In this document: positions 40,329-46,379 of the stretch, piece by piece | Position numbering within the stretch: the stretch's first letter is position 1 | How the letters are laid out: each line of letters begins with the position of its first letter | Source of the DNA: Diphasiastrum complanatum | Lineage: Eukaryota > Streptophyta > Lycopodiopsida > Lycopodiales > Lycopodiaceae | Assembly (NCBI GenBank): GCA_029204225.1 | Contig: CM055094.1 | Location: 70,132,506-70,188,802 of the forward strand | DNA: 56,297 bases | Direction of reading: 5' to 3' | Program-made: the position numbers and the translations under genes | The notes under the pieces: model-generated | Seen by the model: the letters and a program-made list of their open reading frames with translations, nothing else | Databases searched by the model: none | What the model was told of the DNA's origin: nothing

Positions 40329-41566
40329 ACTTATAGATGCAATTTCAAGTTTGTGGATGACCCAGGAAGAACAAGACTGAGGGCACTACTTGCAGAACTA
40401 AGGCCAGTTGAACTGATCAAGCCCCGAGGAATGCTTACAGAGGCGACCGAGCGAGCTTTAAGGGATCATACAAGGCTGCCTTTAATCAATGATCTAGAGC
40501 CTAATGTGGAATTTTGGGATTCAGAAAGATCTTTGAAGGAGGCTGTTAGGCTCTACTCTCATTTTCAACAAGAGAGATTGTCACCAAACCTATCAAAAGG
40601 CACTCAAGTTGCAATTGAGAACCCTGGGTGCAACTATAAATCAAGTAGCCTTACACTTCATGCAGAAACGCTGCATTTTCTACCAGATTTGCTGTTCCAA
40701 GTTGTACAGGCCGGCAAGAGGGGGGAAGCTGCTCTGTCTGCCTTTGGAGGTTGCCTGTCATATTTGAGAATGGTTATGTTGGATGAAAGCTTATTGCGTT
40801 GTGGTAGACTTGAGCTCTTACCAGGTTCAGACAGTTTGTCTCCGACAATTGCATCAACCGAGATTGACCTGGCCATGCCAGAGATGTGTCGCAGGAATAC
40901 TGAAAGTAATAAGTCAACACAAGCTATAGCTTCTTCATGCCCTAACAGAGATGATCCTGAGCCGTACATGTTACTTGATTCTGCTGCTTTAGAAAATCTT
41001 GAGATTTTGGAGAACAATCGTGATGGAGGAACATCGGGGTGATGCCTTTTTCCTTTTGTTTTTAAGTTTATATGTGTTTTCTACTGATTTTTTTCCCTAG
41101 AAGTTTTGTAAATTCTTTAAAAAATGTTTCATAGTAGCTCTTAAATTCCATCTTTTTTTTGCAACTAGATTACTTCTGTGTTTTGCATAAAAAGGCTGTA
41201 GCTGTTTCTACTCATTATATCTGGAGTCCTGGACCATACCTTCTTGTAAAAGATCAACCTAAATTTTTTAGACAGGAATGCCTCTTATTCAATGAGCAAA
41301 GCAGTTTGCCTTAGTGACTGGCTTGCTTTACCTTGGGACTATTTTTTGTATTGTCTGTTTAACTCATGGATGACTTCTTATTTGGGCTACATATTTTCTG
41401 TCTGTTATGGTGAAATTTGTTTAAAACTTTCAACAGAACTCTGCTGGGTTTGATGGATCATTGTGTGACGGCGTCCGGGCGAAGACTGCTCAAACAGTGG
41501 CTCGTCAGACCTCTCCTGAACGTCCAATCTATATTGCAGCGTCAATTTGCTCTCTCAGATCTGCAG
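8019..41566 (+). CDS. MSH6: MSH6, mismatch repair MutS homologue (5' part of the gene, exons 1-10)
   Basis: MSH6 pairs with MSH2 to form MutS-alpha, the nuclear complex that recognises base-base mismatches and small insertion/deletion loops after replication. Ten exons splice at GT-AG sites with compatible phases into one open frame of 2685 nt (895 codons) without a stop. Domains in order are a PCNA-interaction box QRSIASFF (residues 16-23), a Tudor domain (about 128-182), an acidic/basic linker, MutS I with the mismatch-contacting Phe-x-Glu in [11 protein letters not shown] (about 481-491), MutS II, and the start of MutS III. The exons match Arabidopsis MSH6 block by block, including ALENLEI at the end of exon 9. 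Plant MSH6 is about 1300 residues, so some 400 residues including the ATPase (MutS V) are missing and must lie 3' of this window. Introns 1, 5, 8 and 10 are swollen by transposons. The open frame suggests a functional gene. MSH7 is the alternative, but residue matches favour MSH6. Confidence 0.93.
9247..9430 (-). mobile_element. LINE 3'-tail fragment in MSH6 intron 1
   Basis: Around 9250-9400 the minus strand ends in a (TTTC)n-like tail preceded by a 'cattaatgaagc' block. The same arrangement occurs at 38105-38260, at the end of a better preserved LINE. The shared tail and adjoining 150 bp suggest a 5'-truncated copy of that LINE family. How far it extends to the right is unclear. Confidence 0.5.
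9431..10830. other. Intron 1 sequence, not identified
   Basis: No domain was recognised. Minus-strand open frames at 10115-10348 and 10272-10493 encode Lys/Gln-rich, possibly coiled-coil peptides that I cannot assign. They may be remains of the LINE or of another element. Confidence 0.4.
11530..12094 (+). pseudogene. hAT BED-finger N-terminal coding relic
   Basis: From the ATG at 11530, [13 protein letters not shown] is followed by [20 protein letters not shown] and then AHCLV. The aromatic residue, C-x2-C and distal His fit a BED zinc finger, the DNA-binding domain at the start of plant hAT transposases. A stop follows shortly, and further Gly/Ser/Pro-rich sequence (repeated 'ggcccatcacggcc' units at 11870-12000) lies in other frames. 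The frame resumes after the LTR insertion at 14719. Confidence 0.65.
12095..12541 (+). repeat. 5' LTR of the intron 1 chromovirus
   Basis: It starts TGTTAGGGACC and ends GTTGTAACA, and is clearly homologous along its length to 14275-14718. The two copies differ at many positions, so the insertion is not recent. Confidence 0.92.
12544..12556 (+). other. Primer-binding site (tRNA-Met type)
   Basis: TGGTATCAGAGCC, two bases after the LTR, is complementary to the 3' end of initiator tRNA-Met as used by many plant LTR retrotransposons. Confidence 0.85.
12893..14262 (+). pseudogene. Integrase and chromodomain relic (Ty3/gypsy)
   Basis: Frames at 12893-13231, 13273-13563 and 13573-13809 give the integrase zinc-binding region ([20 protein letters not shown]), the catalytic core start ([20 protein letters not shown]) and the later core, separated by stops and frameshifts. 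At about 14158-14250, [20 protein letters not shown] is a chromodomain, which guides insertion by binding modified histones in this family. The second cysteine pair of the zinc finger is damaged. This protein is not functional. Confidence 0.88.
14275..14718 (+). repeat. 3' LTR of the intron 1 chromovirus
   Basis: It starts TGTTAGGGACCCC and ends GTTGTAACA, and follows a purine-rich tract at 14265-14274. Confidence 0.92.
14719..15035 (+). pseudogene. hAT transposase fragment after the LTR insertion (DUF659-like)
   Basis: Skipping the LTR element, the hAT frame resumes here. Around 14880-15030, [14 protein letters not shown] and, one frame over, [20 protein letters not shown] resemble the start of the DUF659 region that follows BED fingers in plant hAT transposases. 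A stop and a frameshift separate the two pieces. Confidence 0.5.
15160..16900 (-). pseudogene. Ty1/copia relic with central deletion
   Basis: On the minus strand from right to left: a gag CCHC knuckle [14 protein letters not shown] (about 16610-16650), a GAG-pre-integrase segment (16033-16254, with [13 protein letters not shown]), a YVDDSLI reverse transcriptase segment (15980-16060) and an RNase H end (15246-15400, with [16 protein letters not shown]). The integrase and most of the reverse transcriptase between pre-integrase and YVDD are missing, with the junction near 16085. A CCCCCTTAAG purine tract (minus strand) lies at about 15160. Complete LTRs were not found. Confidence 0.82.
16901..18297. 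other. Remainder of MSH6 intron 1
   Basis: No gene or element was recognised. The part next to the copia relic (to about 17570) may contain its decayed LTR, but no second copy is present to prove it. Confidence 0.4.
18298..18394 (+). CDS. MSH6: MSH6 exon 2
   Basis: The acceptor TTGGCAG and donor AA|GTATGT fit. The frame joins exon 1 in phase 1 and gives [20 protein letters not shown] and then [13 protein letters not shown], the segment just before MutS I in plant MSH6 (Arabidopsis has a similar DALARFGARDSEKFRFL). It ends in phase 2. Confidence 0.9.
18632..18734 (+). CDS. MSH6: MSH6 exon 3
   Basis: The acceptor is TTATTCCAG and the donor CAG|GTATAT. It encodes [20 protein letters not shown] followed by FLPPEF, the strongly conserved entry into MutS I (D-RTL-LPP-F). 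It ends in phase 0. Confidence 0.92.
18960..19013 (+). CDS. MSH6: MSH6 exon 4
   Basis: An 18-codon exon, [18 protein letters not shown], bounded by TTTGCAG and AAG|GTATGA. It matches the QWWEFK--HMDKV-FFK block of MutS I. Confidence 0.95.
19095..19169 (+). CDS. MSH6: MSH6 exon 5: mismatch-recognition motif
   Basis: A 25-codon exon, starting [20 protein letters not shown]. The Phe-Tyr-Glu in GKFYEL is the Phe-x-Glu that stacks on the mispaired base in MSH6. Splice sites are TTTGCAG and AAG|GTATTT. Intron 5 after it is 6.3 kb and full of retroelement DNA. Confidence 0.95.
19830..22475 (-). mobile_element. Ty3/gypsy relic (family C) in MSH6 intron 5
   Basis: Minus-strand pol pieces run in order: reverse transcriptase (about 21255-21745), RNase H (about 20870-21240), integrase zinc region (20311-20646, [20 protein letters not shown]) and integrase core (about 19860-20300). 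All are scattered over frames with stops. The right end (about 22340-22475, ending GCTAAAACA) resembles the end of the LTR at 35167-35467, so it is the same family. Gag and protease appear deleted. Another copy of the segment at 21740-22090 lies at 27122-27499. Confidence 0.75.
22687..23354 (+). repeat. LTR-like direct repeat, copy 1
   Basis: It begins TGTTAGCAGATT, has a TATA-like TTATTTAAGG at about 23038 and a polyadenylation-like AATAAA at about 23100, and ends near CACCAACA. The second copy is at 23700-24237. A purine-rich AAAGGGGGTAGG precedes it. These are features of an LTR, so a small LTR element (TRIM-like) or duplicated LTR is likely. Homology continues about 24 bp past the CA end, so the true end is uncertain. 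Confidence 0.6.
23700..24237 (+). repeat. LTR-like direct repeat, copy 2 (with two deletions)
   Basis: Homologous to 22687-23354 but lacking about 85 bp (the ctagtaatg...gtggagg block) and about 70 bp (the poly(A)-signal block). A purine-rich TTAGGGGTGGATAA precedes it, like a polypurine tract. The 345-bp spacer between the copies has no coding capacity. Confidence 0.6.
24238..25499. other. Remainder of MSH6 intron 5
   Basis: No element or gene recognised. It includes a short local duplication of 'acatgcat...gcacattgaagtt' near 25315-25370. Confidence 0.45.
25500..25568 (+). CDS. MSH6: MSH6 exon 6
   Basis: A 23-codon exon starting [20 protein letters not shown], matching the [10 protein letters not shown] block of MutS I. 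Splice sites are CATTTCCAG and AAG|GTTTGC. Confidence 0.95.
25687..25770 (+). CDS. MSH6: MSH6 exon 7
   Basis: A 28-codon exon starting [20 protein letters not shown] and ending KETGAKDK, the end of MutS I. The acceptor is GACTGACAG. The donor GTCAAA is weak, but the phase and homology fit on both sides. Confidence 0.94.
25902..26099 (+). CDS. MSH6: MSH6 exon 8: start of MutS II
   Basis: A 66-codon exon that begins [20 protein letters not shown] and ends ATSLFMLGQ, matching the V-RE-CAV-TKGT block of MutS II (connector domain). Splice sites are TGGTTGCAG and CAG|GTAAAA. Intron 8 after it is 14.3 kb. Confidence 0.95.
26100..27121. other. Start of MSH6 intron 8, nothing recognised
   Basis: Ordinary AT-rich intron sequence without recognised domains or repeats. 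Confidence 0.5.
27122..27499 (-). mobile_element. Family C gypsy fragment
   Basis: It is closely similar to 21740-22090 in intron 5. On the minus strand it encodes the pre-reverse-transcriptase region [20 protein letters not shown] followed by HRIELIPG. It stops exactly where the family A LTR begins at 27500, so the family A element probably inserted into or recombined with it. Confidence 0.75.
27500..27857 (+). repeat. Family A 5' LTR (358 bp)
   Basis: It begins TGTTACGAGC and ends CTATTACA. The same LTR occurs in reverse at 52503-52860, 53387-53717 (truncated) and 55384-55738. The first 17 bases contain a perfect 16-bp palindrome. Confidence 0.95.
27859..27871 (+). other. Primer-binding site (tRNA-Met type)
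   Basis: TGGTATCAGAGCC lies one base after the LTR end and matches the 3' end of initiator tRNA-Met. Confidence 0.88.
28662..32496 (+). CDS. Ty3/gypsy gag-pol polyprotein, truncated in integrase
   Basis: One open frame from the ATG at 28662 runs about 1278 codons before the break. It encodes an acidic gag N-terminus, a retrotransposon gag domain, a CCHC knuckle [14 protein letters not shown] (about 345-358), a retropepsin motif VDDGATHNF near residue 434 (Asp-Asp-Gly where Asp-Ser/Thr-Gly is usual), reverse transcriptase with FLDD at about 779-782, RNase H ([10 protein letters not shown]), an acidic linker (about 1085-1130) and the integrase HHCC region plus the start of the core (SMDFIVGLP). 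The rest of the integrase and the chromodomain are lost. In the window the frame runs on to 32876 through antisense hAT sequence, which is accidental. The intact frame indicates a fairly recent element. Confidence 0.93.
32497..34020 (-). mobile_element. hAT transposon fragment (3' half)
   Basis: Contains the last three coding segments of a hAT transposase gene on the minus strand. It is cut on both sides by gypsy sequence: family A at 32496 and a family C gag near 34020. The expected terminal repeat TAAGTTGCATC is not present at 32497, so the fragment was truncated or joined by rearrangement rather than by clean insertion. Confidence 0.75.
32851..33936 (-). pseudogene. hAT transposase C-terminal gene portion, three exons, one frameshift
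   Basis: Three exons read on the minus strand with GT-AG borders: 33936-33767 ([20 protein letters not shown]), 33657-33322 and 33210-32851. The middle exon has PVTWW-IHG, then after a 1-nt shift [20 protein letters not shown], the hallmark hAT dimerisation block. The last exon is acidic and ends with an AT-hook RRPRGRPR before the TGA at 32851. The phases match across both introns. The hAT family moves by cut and paste; this copy lacks its BED finger and first catalytic parts and cannot work. Confidence 0.82.
34030..34772 (-). pseudogene. Ty3/gypsy gag pseudogene (family C)
   Basis: Gag starts [20 protein letters not shown] on the minus strand near 34772 and soon meets a stop. The better frame further on has [20 protein letters not shown] and [20 protein letters not shown], the typical retrotransposon gag helices. 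It lacks a zinc knuckle because the sequence ends at the junction. Confidence 0.8.
35167..35467 (-). repeat. Family C LTR (301 bp)
   Basis: TGTCAGG...TATAACA as read on the + strand, with the minus-strand primer-binding site touching its left end (two bases apart). Its last 130 bp resemble 22340-22475. Confidence 0.8.
35500..36561 (+). mobile_element. Probable hAT 3' end with acidic tail and terminal repeat
   Basis: On the + strand, 35530-36033 encodes a broken, very acidic tail ([20 protein letters not shown], later [17 protein letters not shown] and stop), similar in character to the hAT tail at 32851-33210. About 430 bp later is a cluster of CGTTCC/GGAACG motifs (36475-36550), and then GATGCAACTTA ends at 36561, the exact inverse of TAAGTTGCATC at 10831. 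The assignment rests on these parallels. Confidence 0.5.
36475..36561. repeat. CGTTCC/GGAACG motif cluster next to a terminal repeat
   Basis: About six copies of GGAAC(G) or its complement occur within 75 bp, followed by GATGCAACTTA. Such dense short motifs near the ends are binding sites for hAT transposases in studied elements. Confidence 0.55.
36562..38099. other. Intron 8 sequence, nothing recognised
   Basis: AT-rich, no domain, RNA gene or repeat recognised. Confidence 0.5.
38100..40200 (-). mobile_element. LINE (non-LTR retrotransposon), 5'-truncated
   Basis: Minus-strand reverse transcriptase pieces appear in order: 39811-40059 ([20 protein letters not shown] then [12 protein letters not shown]), 39723-39977 ([13 protein letters not shown]), a SADDVAL segment at about 39560-39590 in place of the usual YADD, and 39289-39495 ([13 protein letters not shown] and SYTYLGVLF). 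The left end at 38105-38150 is an AATAAA-like block and a TTTC-rich tail, the 3' end of the element. The frames are broken and the Tyr of the catalytic box is Ser, so it is dead. Confidence 0.82.
40271..40325. repeat. (GA)n microsatellite before MSH6 exon 9
   Basis: About 55 bp of AG dinucleotides ending 24 bp before exon 9. It is followed directly by CTGAC (40326-40330), a match to the plant branch-point pattern CTRAY. Confidence 0.97.
40350..41038 (+). CDS. MSH6: MSH6 exon 9: MutS II/III
   Basis: A 689-nt exon that opens [20 protein letters not shown], with VELIKP following as in other MSH6 proteins, and closes with [19 protein letters not shown]. It completes the connector and enters the MutS III core. 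The acceptor is TTTCAAG at 40349, without a pyrimidine tract because a GA microsatellite sits just upstream. An earlier AG (TTATAG at 40336) would give a stop after seven codons. The donor GG|GTGATG leaves phase 2, which the next exon fills. Confidence 0.9.
41437..41566 (+). CDS. MSH6: MSH6 exon 10: MutS III core
   Basis: Splice sites are CAACAG and CTGCAG|GTCATT. Read in the phase left by exon 9, it gives [20 protein letters not shown] followed by WLVRPL, the conserved MutS III block. It ends in phase 0. No later exon of the gene was found up to the end of the window, so intron 10 is at least 14.7 kb. Confidence 0.93.
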
Positions 41567-42012
41567 GTCATTTCTCAAATTTGACTTACCTAGTTTTGCC
41601 AGTTTTGGGTGACAAAATTCTGTAGCAATTATGGAGGCTAGTCAATTGTGACCTTAATCGTAGTATTCTGCTTGTTTTATTCCCAGATGGATATTATAGT
41701 TTTAGAACATTTCTCGCTCTAGACATACTAGACGAAAATTTCTGCATATGATGTTCTGTAAAGACACAACCCTCACAAAATTTGTGATGTGAAAAAATTT
41801 GAGGTAACACTGTAACCATATTAAATTTCTCAAAACCTGTAGACGTTTATAATTTAAATTCCAAACCTCTCATGCCATAACTTACTCACCATACCAATAT
41901 CTGCAATTCCAGCTTGATGACTCATCATCTGAGCTTAAAGTTTACATAACCTTCCTGTGAGAACACAACTACTACTTCATTGTTGTTCTTCTTGATAAGG
42001 TATTGTTCTTCA
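41567..42012. other. Start of MSH6 intron 10
   Basis: No element recognised in this AT-rich stretch. Confidence 0.5.
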
Positions 42013-42480
42013 TCAAACCGCATAATCATATGCTGATTTGCAATAGCTGAAATGGAGAGTAAGTTCTTCTATGCAAGGTACATAGAGAACATCCTTGATT
42101 TCACCAACTTGATCCGAAGGTAATTCAAAACAAGATAAAGTATAGTTGTCCCCCAACTTGACATTAGAGCCATCATCTAGTTGTTGAAGACTAGATAGCC
42201 AATCCCTTTGCAATTTCATATGCTTTGATGCACCTGAAACATCTTCCCTTCAGAATTCACATGAAGACGTTGATGCGGAAAACAAGTTACAAATGCCAAG
42301 ATCCAAAGCACTATCTTCGTATTAAGTCCTTCGGCAAAATTTCCTGCCTGTTTCTTCTTTTTGAACTTGTTTTTCTAGCAATTCTTTGCGTGTTGACCCT
42401 TCTTACTACAGATAAAGCAATTTTTTTTTCATGTTTGAATTTGCCTTCTCTCCACCTTCCTGTTGGTTTGATTGATTAGA
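42013..42480 (-). pseudogene. Ty1/copia gag / pre-integrase relic
   Basis: On the minus strand, about 42380-42430 reads NCFICSKKGQHAKNC, a zinc knuckle with one extra residue before the His. Downstream, 42013-42219 reads DNYTLSCFELPSDQVGEIKD and VLYVPCIEEL, the protease-to-pre-integrase part of copia elements. Frames are shifted between the two. Confidence 0.7.
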
Positions 42481-42483
42481 ATG

Positions 42484-42701
42484 ACACATGGGAGTACAAG
42501 ACAAGGTTGGTGGTGAAACACTACGCCCAACAAGAGGGGCTAGACTATGATGAGACTTTTGCAACTGTCGCTAAGATCACATCTATCAGGACCATATTGG
42601 CCTTAGCCTTAGACTTTGATTGGGATGTCCATCAAATGAATGTCAAGATTGCTTTTCTCAATGGGCAACTTCAAGAAGAGGTTTATAGGGAGCAACCCTA
42701 G
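42484..42701 (+). pseudogene. Ty1/copia reverse transcriptase N-terminal fragment
   Basis: HYAQQEGLDYDETFATVAKI, then TSIRTILALALDFDWDVHQM and AFLNGQLQEEVY, is the start of copia reverse transcriptase. It lies in opposite orientation to the gag relic beside it, so a rearrangement joined them. It ends at a stop at 42700. Confidence 0.9.
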
Positions 42702-43592
42702 GGGTTTGAGAAATGTGCTATGTCGTATTTGATTTCTAAAATTCACTTTTGACTTGAGTTGGCAATGATTTATGAATGCTTAATGAATTTGAAATAATCA
42801 GTAGGCATGACACAAAAGGGCAACCTATATGGAAGCTGAGAACAAGGGACTCCTAGACTCTCATGAAACTCATCATTGAGGTCTTTTTGATGTAAATCGC
42901 TTCCTTGTGCTCGTGCTCTTGCATTAACTAATTTGTACATTTGGACCCAACATGTCACTGCCCTTACCCTCTACCCTCCAGATCTTCGAAGTTAGCTCAT
43001 CATGGTCAGGGAAAGGGCGGCCAGAAGTCGGGCTAACCAGGAGGCAGAGCGAGAGCGACAGAACAATGCACCTGACGAGGGCGAGGAGTCGGTGGAGGAT
43101 CAGTAGGAATGTTTAGAATAGATAAGGTCTAGCCGTATGCGGCAGACTGTTGCTATGTAGTTTTCAGCAGTTTAGGGTGCGACAAATAACTAGATGGCTG
43201 CTTAAAAAAAAGACGGGATATGTAATGTTATCTTGATACAACGGCTGAATCAATATATAGTTGTTTTTTGTGCAACGCGAGCCTGGTCATGTGAAATGCA
43301 ATCTCTGTAATTTTTTTAAATGCAAATGTAATACATGTGTTTATGAAATGCCGTTTGGGGTGTAGGGATAATTGCTGTGCTCATGATGTAGGTGCATTTA
43401 TGTGAAGCTATCATTCACTTCAATCGAAATTAGTTGAAAATAAGATTCACACACGCACATAGAATTTGACATAATATTGAAAATACAACATCAAATGTAC
43501 AGAGCGACATACGCACAATGTGCAACAAATAAATTACGCCAAACACTGTATATAATGTGAAAAATGATCTGAGTACAATGGTAGACCGTCTG
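42702..43592. other. Intron 10 sequence, mostly unidentified
   Basis: At 43005-43110 the + strand has a short Arg/Glu-rich frame ending AERERQNNAPDEGEESVEDQ and stop, which may be another transposon tail. Nothing else was recognised. Confidence 0.35.
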
Positions 43593-43799
43593 CTAGAGAC
43601 AAGCTATTGAAACTAAAATAACAAAGCCACAATCAATGCTCTGGCTCTGACTCAGACGAATGCTCCGGAGACAACTCAGGGCCCCGAGCTGACTCTTGTA
43701 GCCGATATCTATGCCTGTCTGGAACTGGCATGGGCTGTGTATCCGAGGAGGAGGACTCGTCACTCCATCATCCCAATCTGCCTCCGCATTAGCCCCCAA

Positions 43800-43975
43800 G
43801 CAAGCCAAACCAACAACACCTGCTCCAGCTGGTTGTAATACTGCACCTCTAGCTATAGTTGGAGCCCTGCGTGGTCGTCCTCTCTTCGCTGGCAGTTTCT
43901 GTGCCTTGCCTTTCTTGTTCGGTGCACCCTTGGGCCTTCCTGGTCTCTTGCGAACAAGAGGAGCTATCAATGCTC
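43800..43975 (-). pseudogene. AT-hook segment at the end of the hAT-like region
   Basis: The minus-strand frame from 43970 begins MIAPLVRKRPGRPKGAPNKK and continues with KRGRPRRAPT. RPGRP and RGRP are AT-hook cores that bind the minor groove of AT-rich DNA. The hAT copy at 32851 also ends with an AT-hook, which supports a shared origin. Confidence 0.6.
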
Positions 43976-44545
43976 ATTACTCCCATGCAAATCACCTGGC
44001 TGGCTAGTCTGGCCCCAAGCTGAGGCCGGCTGGGATAGGGAAGCAAAAGAGGGAACTCCCTGTGCAGTTGAGCGAGGAGGATGAGCTCGTGGAGTGTGTG
44101 CCCGTGGGAGTGCCGCTGGTGGAGGAACTGGCTGTGCAGGAGGCAAGTACGCCGATACTGGTACATCTTGGGTGCTGCCAAAGGGGGAGCCAGTGGAGTG
44201 GGTGCCTCCAAAGGAGGAGGATGTGAAGTGGGTGCTGCCACTGGAGGAGCCACTGTGGATGTGGGCGTTGCAAGAGAAAACCTGGGCACAGATGGTGGCC
44301 TGCCATGGAGACCTGGTGCTACAGAAGTGGACGACGATGGAGGGGCTGCAGGCCTGAATGGCATCGGTGGCACTGGAGGAGCTGTGCGGCGCACATATAC
44401 CCTCTGAGGAACTGGAGGAACTGTAGGCACCTCATGTGGCTGCTCTGGCTGTGACTCTGTGTATGGCATGCTGGCAAGAGAGAAGGGGGTGCCCTGACAC
44501 TCGGCATCTGCTGAGCCTCTGAATCCAATGTGGCAATCAAGTCGT

Positions 44546-46069
44546 CTAGCTGGGCATCTGAATACAAATGCTTTGGGCTCTGGGCCTCATCCTGTGCACC
44601 AACCCCTGAATCATCCTGTGCACCACCCCTGAATCAACCCGTGCCTCATCATGTGCACCCTGTAGACCCTGCATGGCCTCCCAATCTGTGCAATCAAAGT
44701 CATCTGGTGCTTCCTCTGGTGTGCTATCGCAGTAACGGCCGTGAGTCTGTACTGCACACATCCAAGCAACTGCGGGACCGACATCTAAATCACTTTGCCC
44801 TCTATCAAGAGCCTCCTCCATCATATCGACATAGGTAGGTATGCCACTGGCCCCCCCTGTGTGCCCTGCCTGTCTCCCAGTATAACCTGTGCCATGTGCC
44901 CCACCTCTACCACGTGATGCACCTGTGACCCCTGCCCGTGGCGTGTGCCCTGCACCTGTATCATCTGCCTCATCCCTCTCTGATTTGCCAAACACAACCC
45001 GAATGGGCTCATCCTCATCATGCTCATCCTCTGACAGGACTCTCCAGCTAGGGCTGACAGACTGTGCAAGGCGGAATGCGCTTCTGAAGGGCTTAGAATC
45101 GGCGATGGCACAAGGTAGGTTCAGCTCGCAAATCAAACTGGCCACGGCCTGTGTGGCCTCTCTGTCCATGTGCGGCTGATGCGCACCGCAAATGGTCTGT
45201 TGCACAAGGGCTCTACCTGGTGGGCGACCGGTGGTGGACCTCCAGCATGGTGCACCAACTGTGACAGGAATGGATGATGACGCGAAAGGCTGGGCACTAG
45301 TGGATGCATCGGCTGTAGACGTGGAATGGGGAGAGTGGGATGCACTGGCAGGGATGGGTGCAGCAGCATAAGTGGGGTGCACTGGTGGAGGGGCAAGACC
45401 TGGCACGAGATACGAAAACTGCTGGCTAGGGAGGTCATTCGGATGGGAAGGGAAGGAAGAAGGGATCTCATCCACATCCTCGAAGGCCTCGTCAGTAGCA
45501 TCCTGGGTCTGCTTGGGTGGTGGAGAATCCATGAGAAAATCATAAACTGGGGGCGTGCGAGCAGCAGGACGTGGTGGTGGAACCGCAGTGGCAATTGGCG
45601 GACGTGATGGGACGGGATCCACCGGAATGGATGCAGATGGGGGTGCGTGTGGCGGAACTGTCTGAGGGGGATGAGGGGCAATGGGACAAGATGAGGATGG
45701 ACTCCCTCTCCTCGTGCGTGCCAGCCAAGCAGGCAACAACTCTGGGTCAGCCACATAAGGAGCGGTGCAAAACCGGAGAACGCCTTCCGAAATGGTGTTC
45801 TCCCCCGCCACGAGCCACGGCCCGTAGGTGTCCAGTAGTCGCTGCCTGTCGGGGATGGACATGCTGCCACAACGGGCAACATTTAAGGTGGCACCATTTT
45901 TGGCGCGTGCACCGAGCAGGTGGCCTTTAAGGCGAGTGAGGGACGCAACAAATTCGACGAGGCAGTATCGGCAACGCACGATCTTCTGACCGGTCTTGTT
46001 GGTCTTGTCGGCAACCCGCTTGACAATGTCCACCTCGTCCCACAGACTGGAAAGGGCGGATTGCACCAT
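44546..46069 (-). CDS. BED zinc-finger protein frame of hAT origin, 507 codons
   Basis: It starts MVQSALSSLWDEVDIVKRVA at the ATG at 46069. KIVRCRYCLVEFVASLTRLK followed by GHLLG and a distal Cys fits a BED finger (C-x2-C...H...C), which binds DNA in plant hAT transposases. A long Pro/Ser/Ala-rich region follows, then DREATQAVASLICELNLPCA like the beginning of DUF659, and an acidic, Gly-rich tail. No stop interrupts 1.5 kb, which is notable among the decayed neighbours, though GC-rich sequence makes long frames more likely by chance. The catalytic core is missing. It could be a transposon remnant, a repressor made by a non-autonomous element, or the first exon of a longer gene. Not known to be expressed. 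Confidence 0.55.
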   Translation of the reverse strand: MVQSALSSLWDEVDIVKRVADKTNKTGQKIVRCRYCLVEFVASLTRLKGHLLGARAKNGATLNVARCGSMSIPDRQRLLDTYGPWLVAGENTISEGVLRFCTAPYVADPELLPAWLARTRRGSPSSSCPIAPHPPQTVPPHAPPSASIPVDPVPSRPPIATAVPPPRPAARTPPVYDFLMDSPPPKQTQDATDEAFEDVDEIPSSFPSHPNDLPSQQFSYLVPGLAPPPVHPTYAAAPIPASASHSPHSTSTADASTSAQPFASSSIPVTVGAPCWRSTTGRPPGRALVQQTICGAHQPHMDREATQAVASLICELNLPCAIADSKPFRSAFRLAQSVSPSWRVLSEDEHDEDEPIRVVFGKSERDEADDTGAGHTPRAGVTGASRGRGGAHGTGYTGRQAGHTGGASGIPTYVDMMEEALDRGQSDLDVGPAVAWMCAVQTHGRYCDSTPEEAPDDFDCTDWEAMQGLQGAHDEARVDSGVVHRMIQGLVHRMRPRAQSICIQMPS

Positions 46070-46379
46070 TGCGATGGAGAAAACTAGGGAAAAAATGCAG
46101 ATGAAGCTAAAGCTGGAAGGATGGATTGCTGGAAAAAAAAACAGCAGGGTTCAATGTTGGAGAGACGCTGAAAATGGGCGAAGGCAGGGCGAAGCAAGTC
46201 AGATGCAAGGCAGGGCGTTGCGTGGGCGAAGGGCACAACAAGGAATTGAAGGCAGGCAGGCGGAAGCAACAGCGATGGCAGGGCGGAAAAAATTTCGGAT
46301 GAAATGCGAGGGGGGCGGGTAGGTTTAGGTCAATTTTTTTTAAAAAAAAATATTAAATATTAAATAATATATTTTATTG

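Noticed and set aside
26100-40349. Alternative MSH6 exons hidden in intron 8
   Set aside because: Exons 8 and 9 are adjacent in homology (the LGQ end of exon 8 joins FVDDPG as LGQ joins FKDD in Arabidopsis), so no exon is missing between them.
43711-46322. + strand Gly/Ala/Trp-rich frames
   Set aside because: Antisense shadows of the GC-rich BED/AT-hook frames; only the minus strand shows a zinc finger and AT-hooks.
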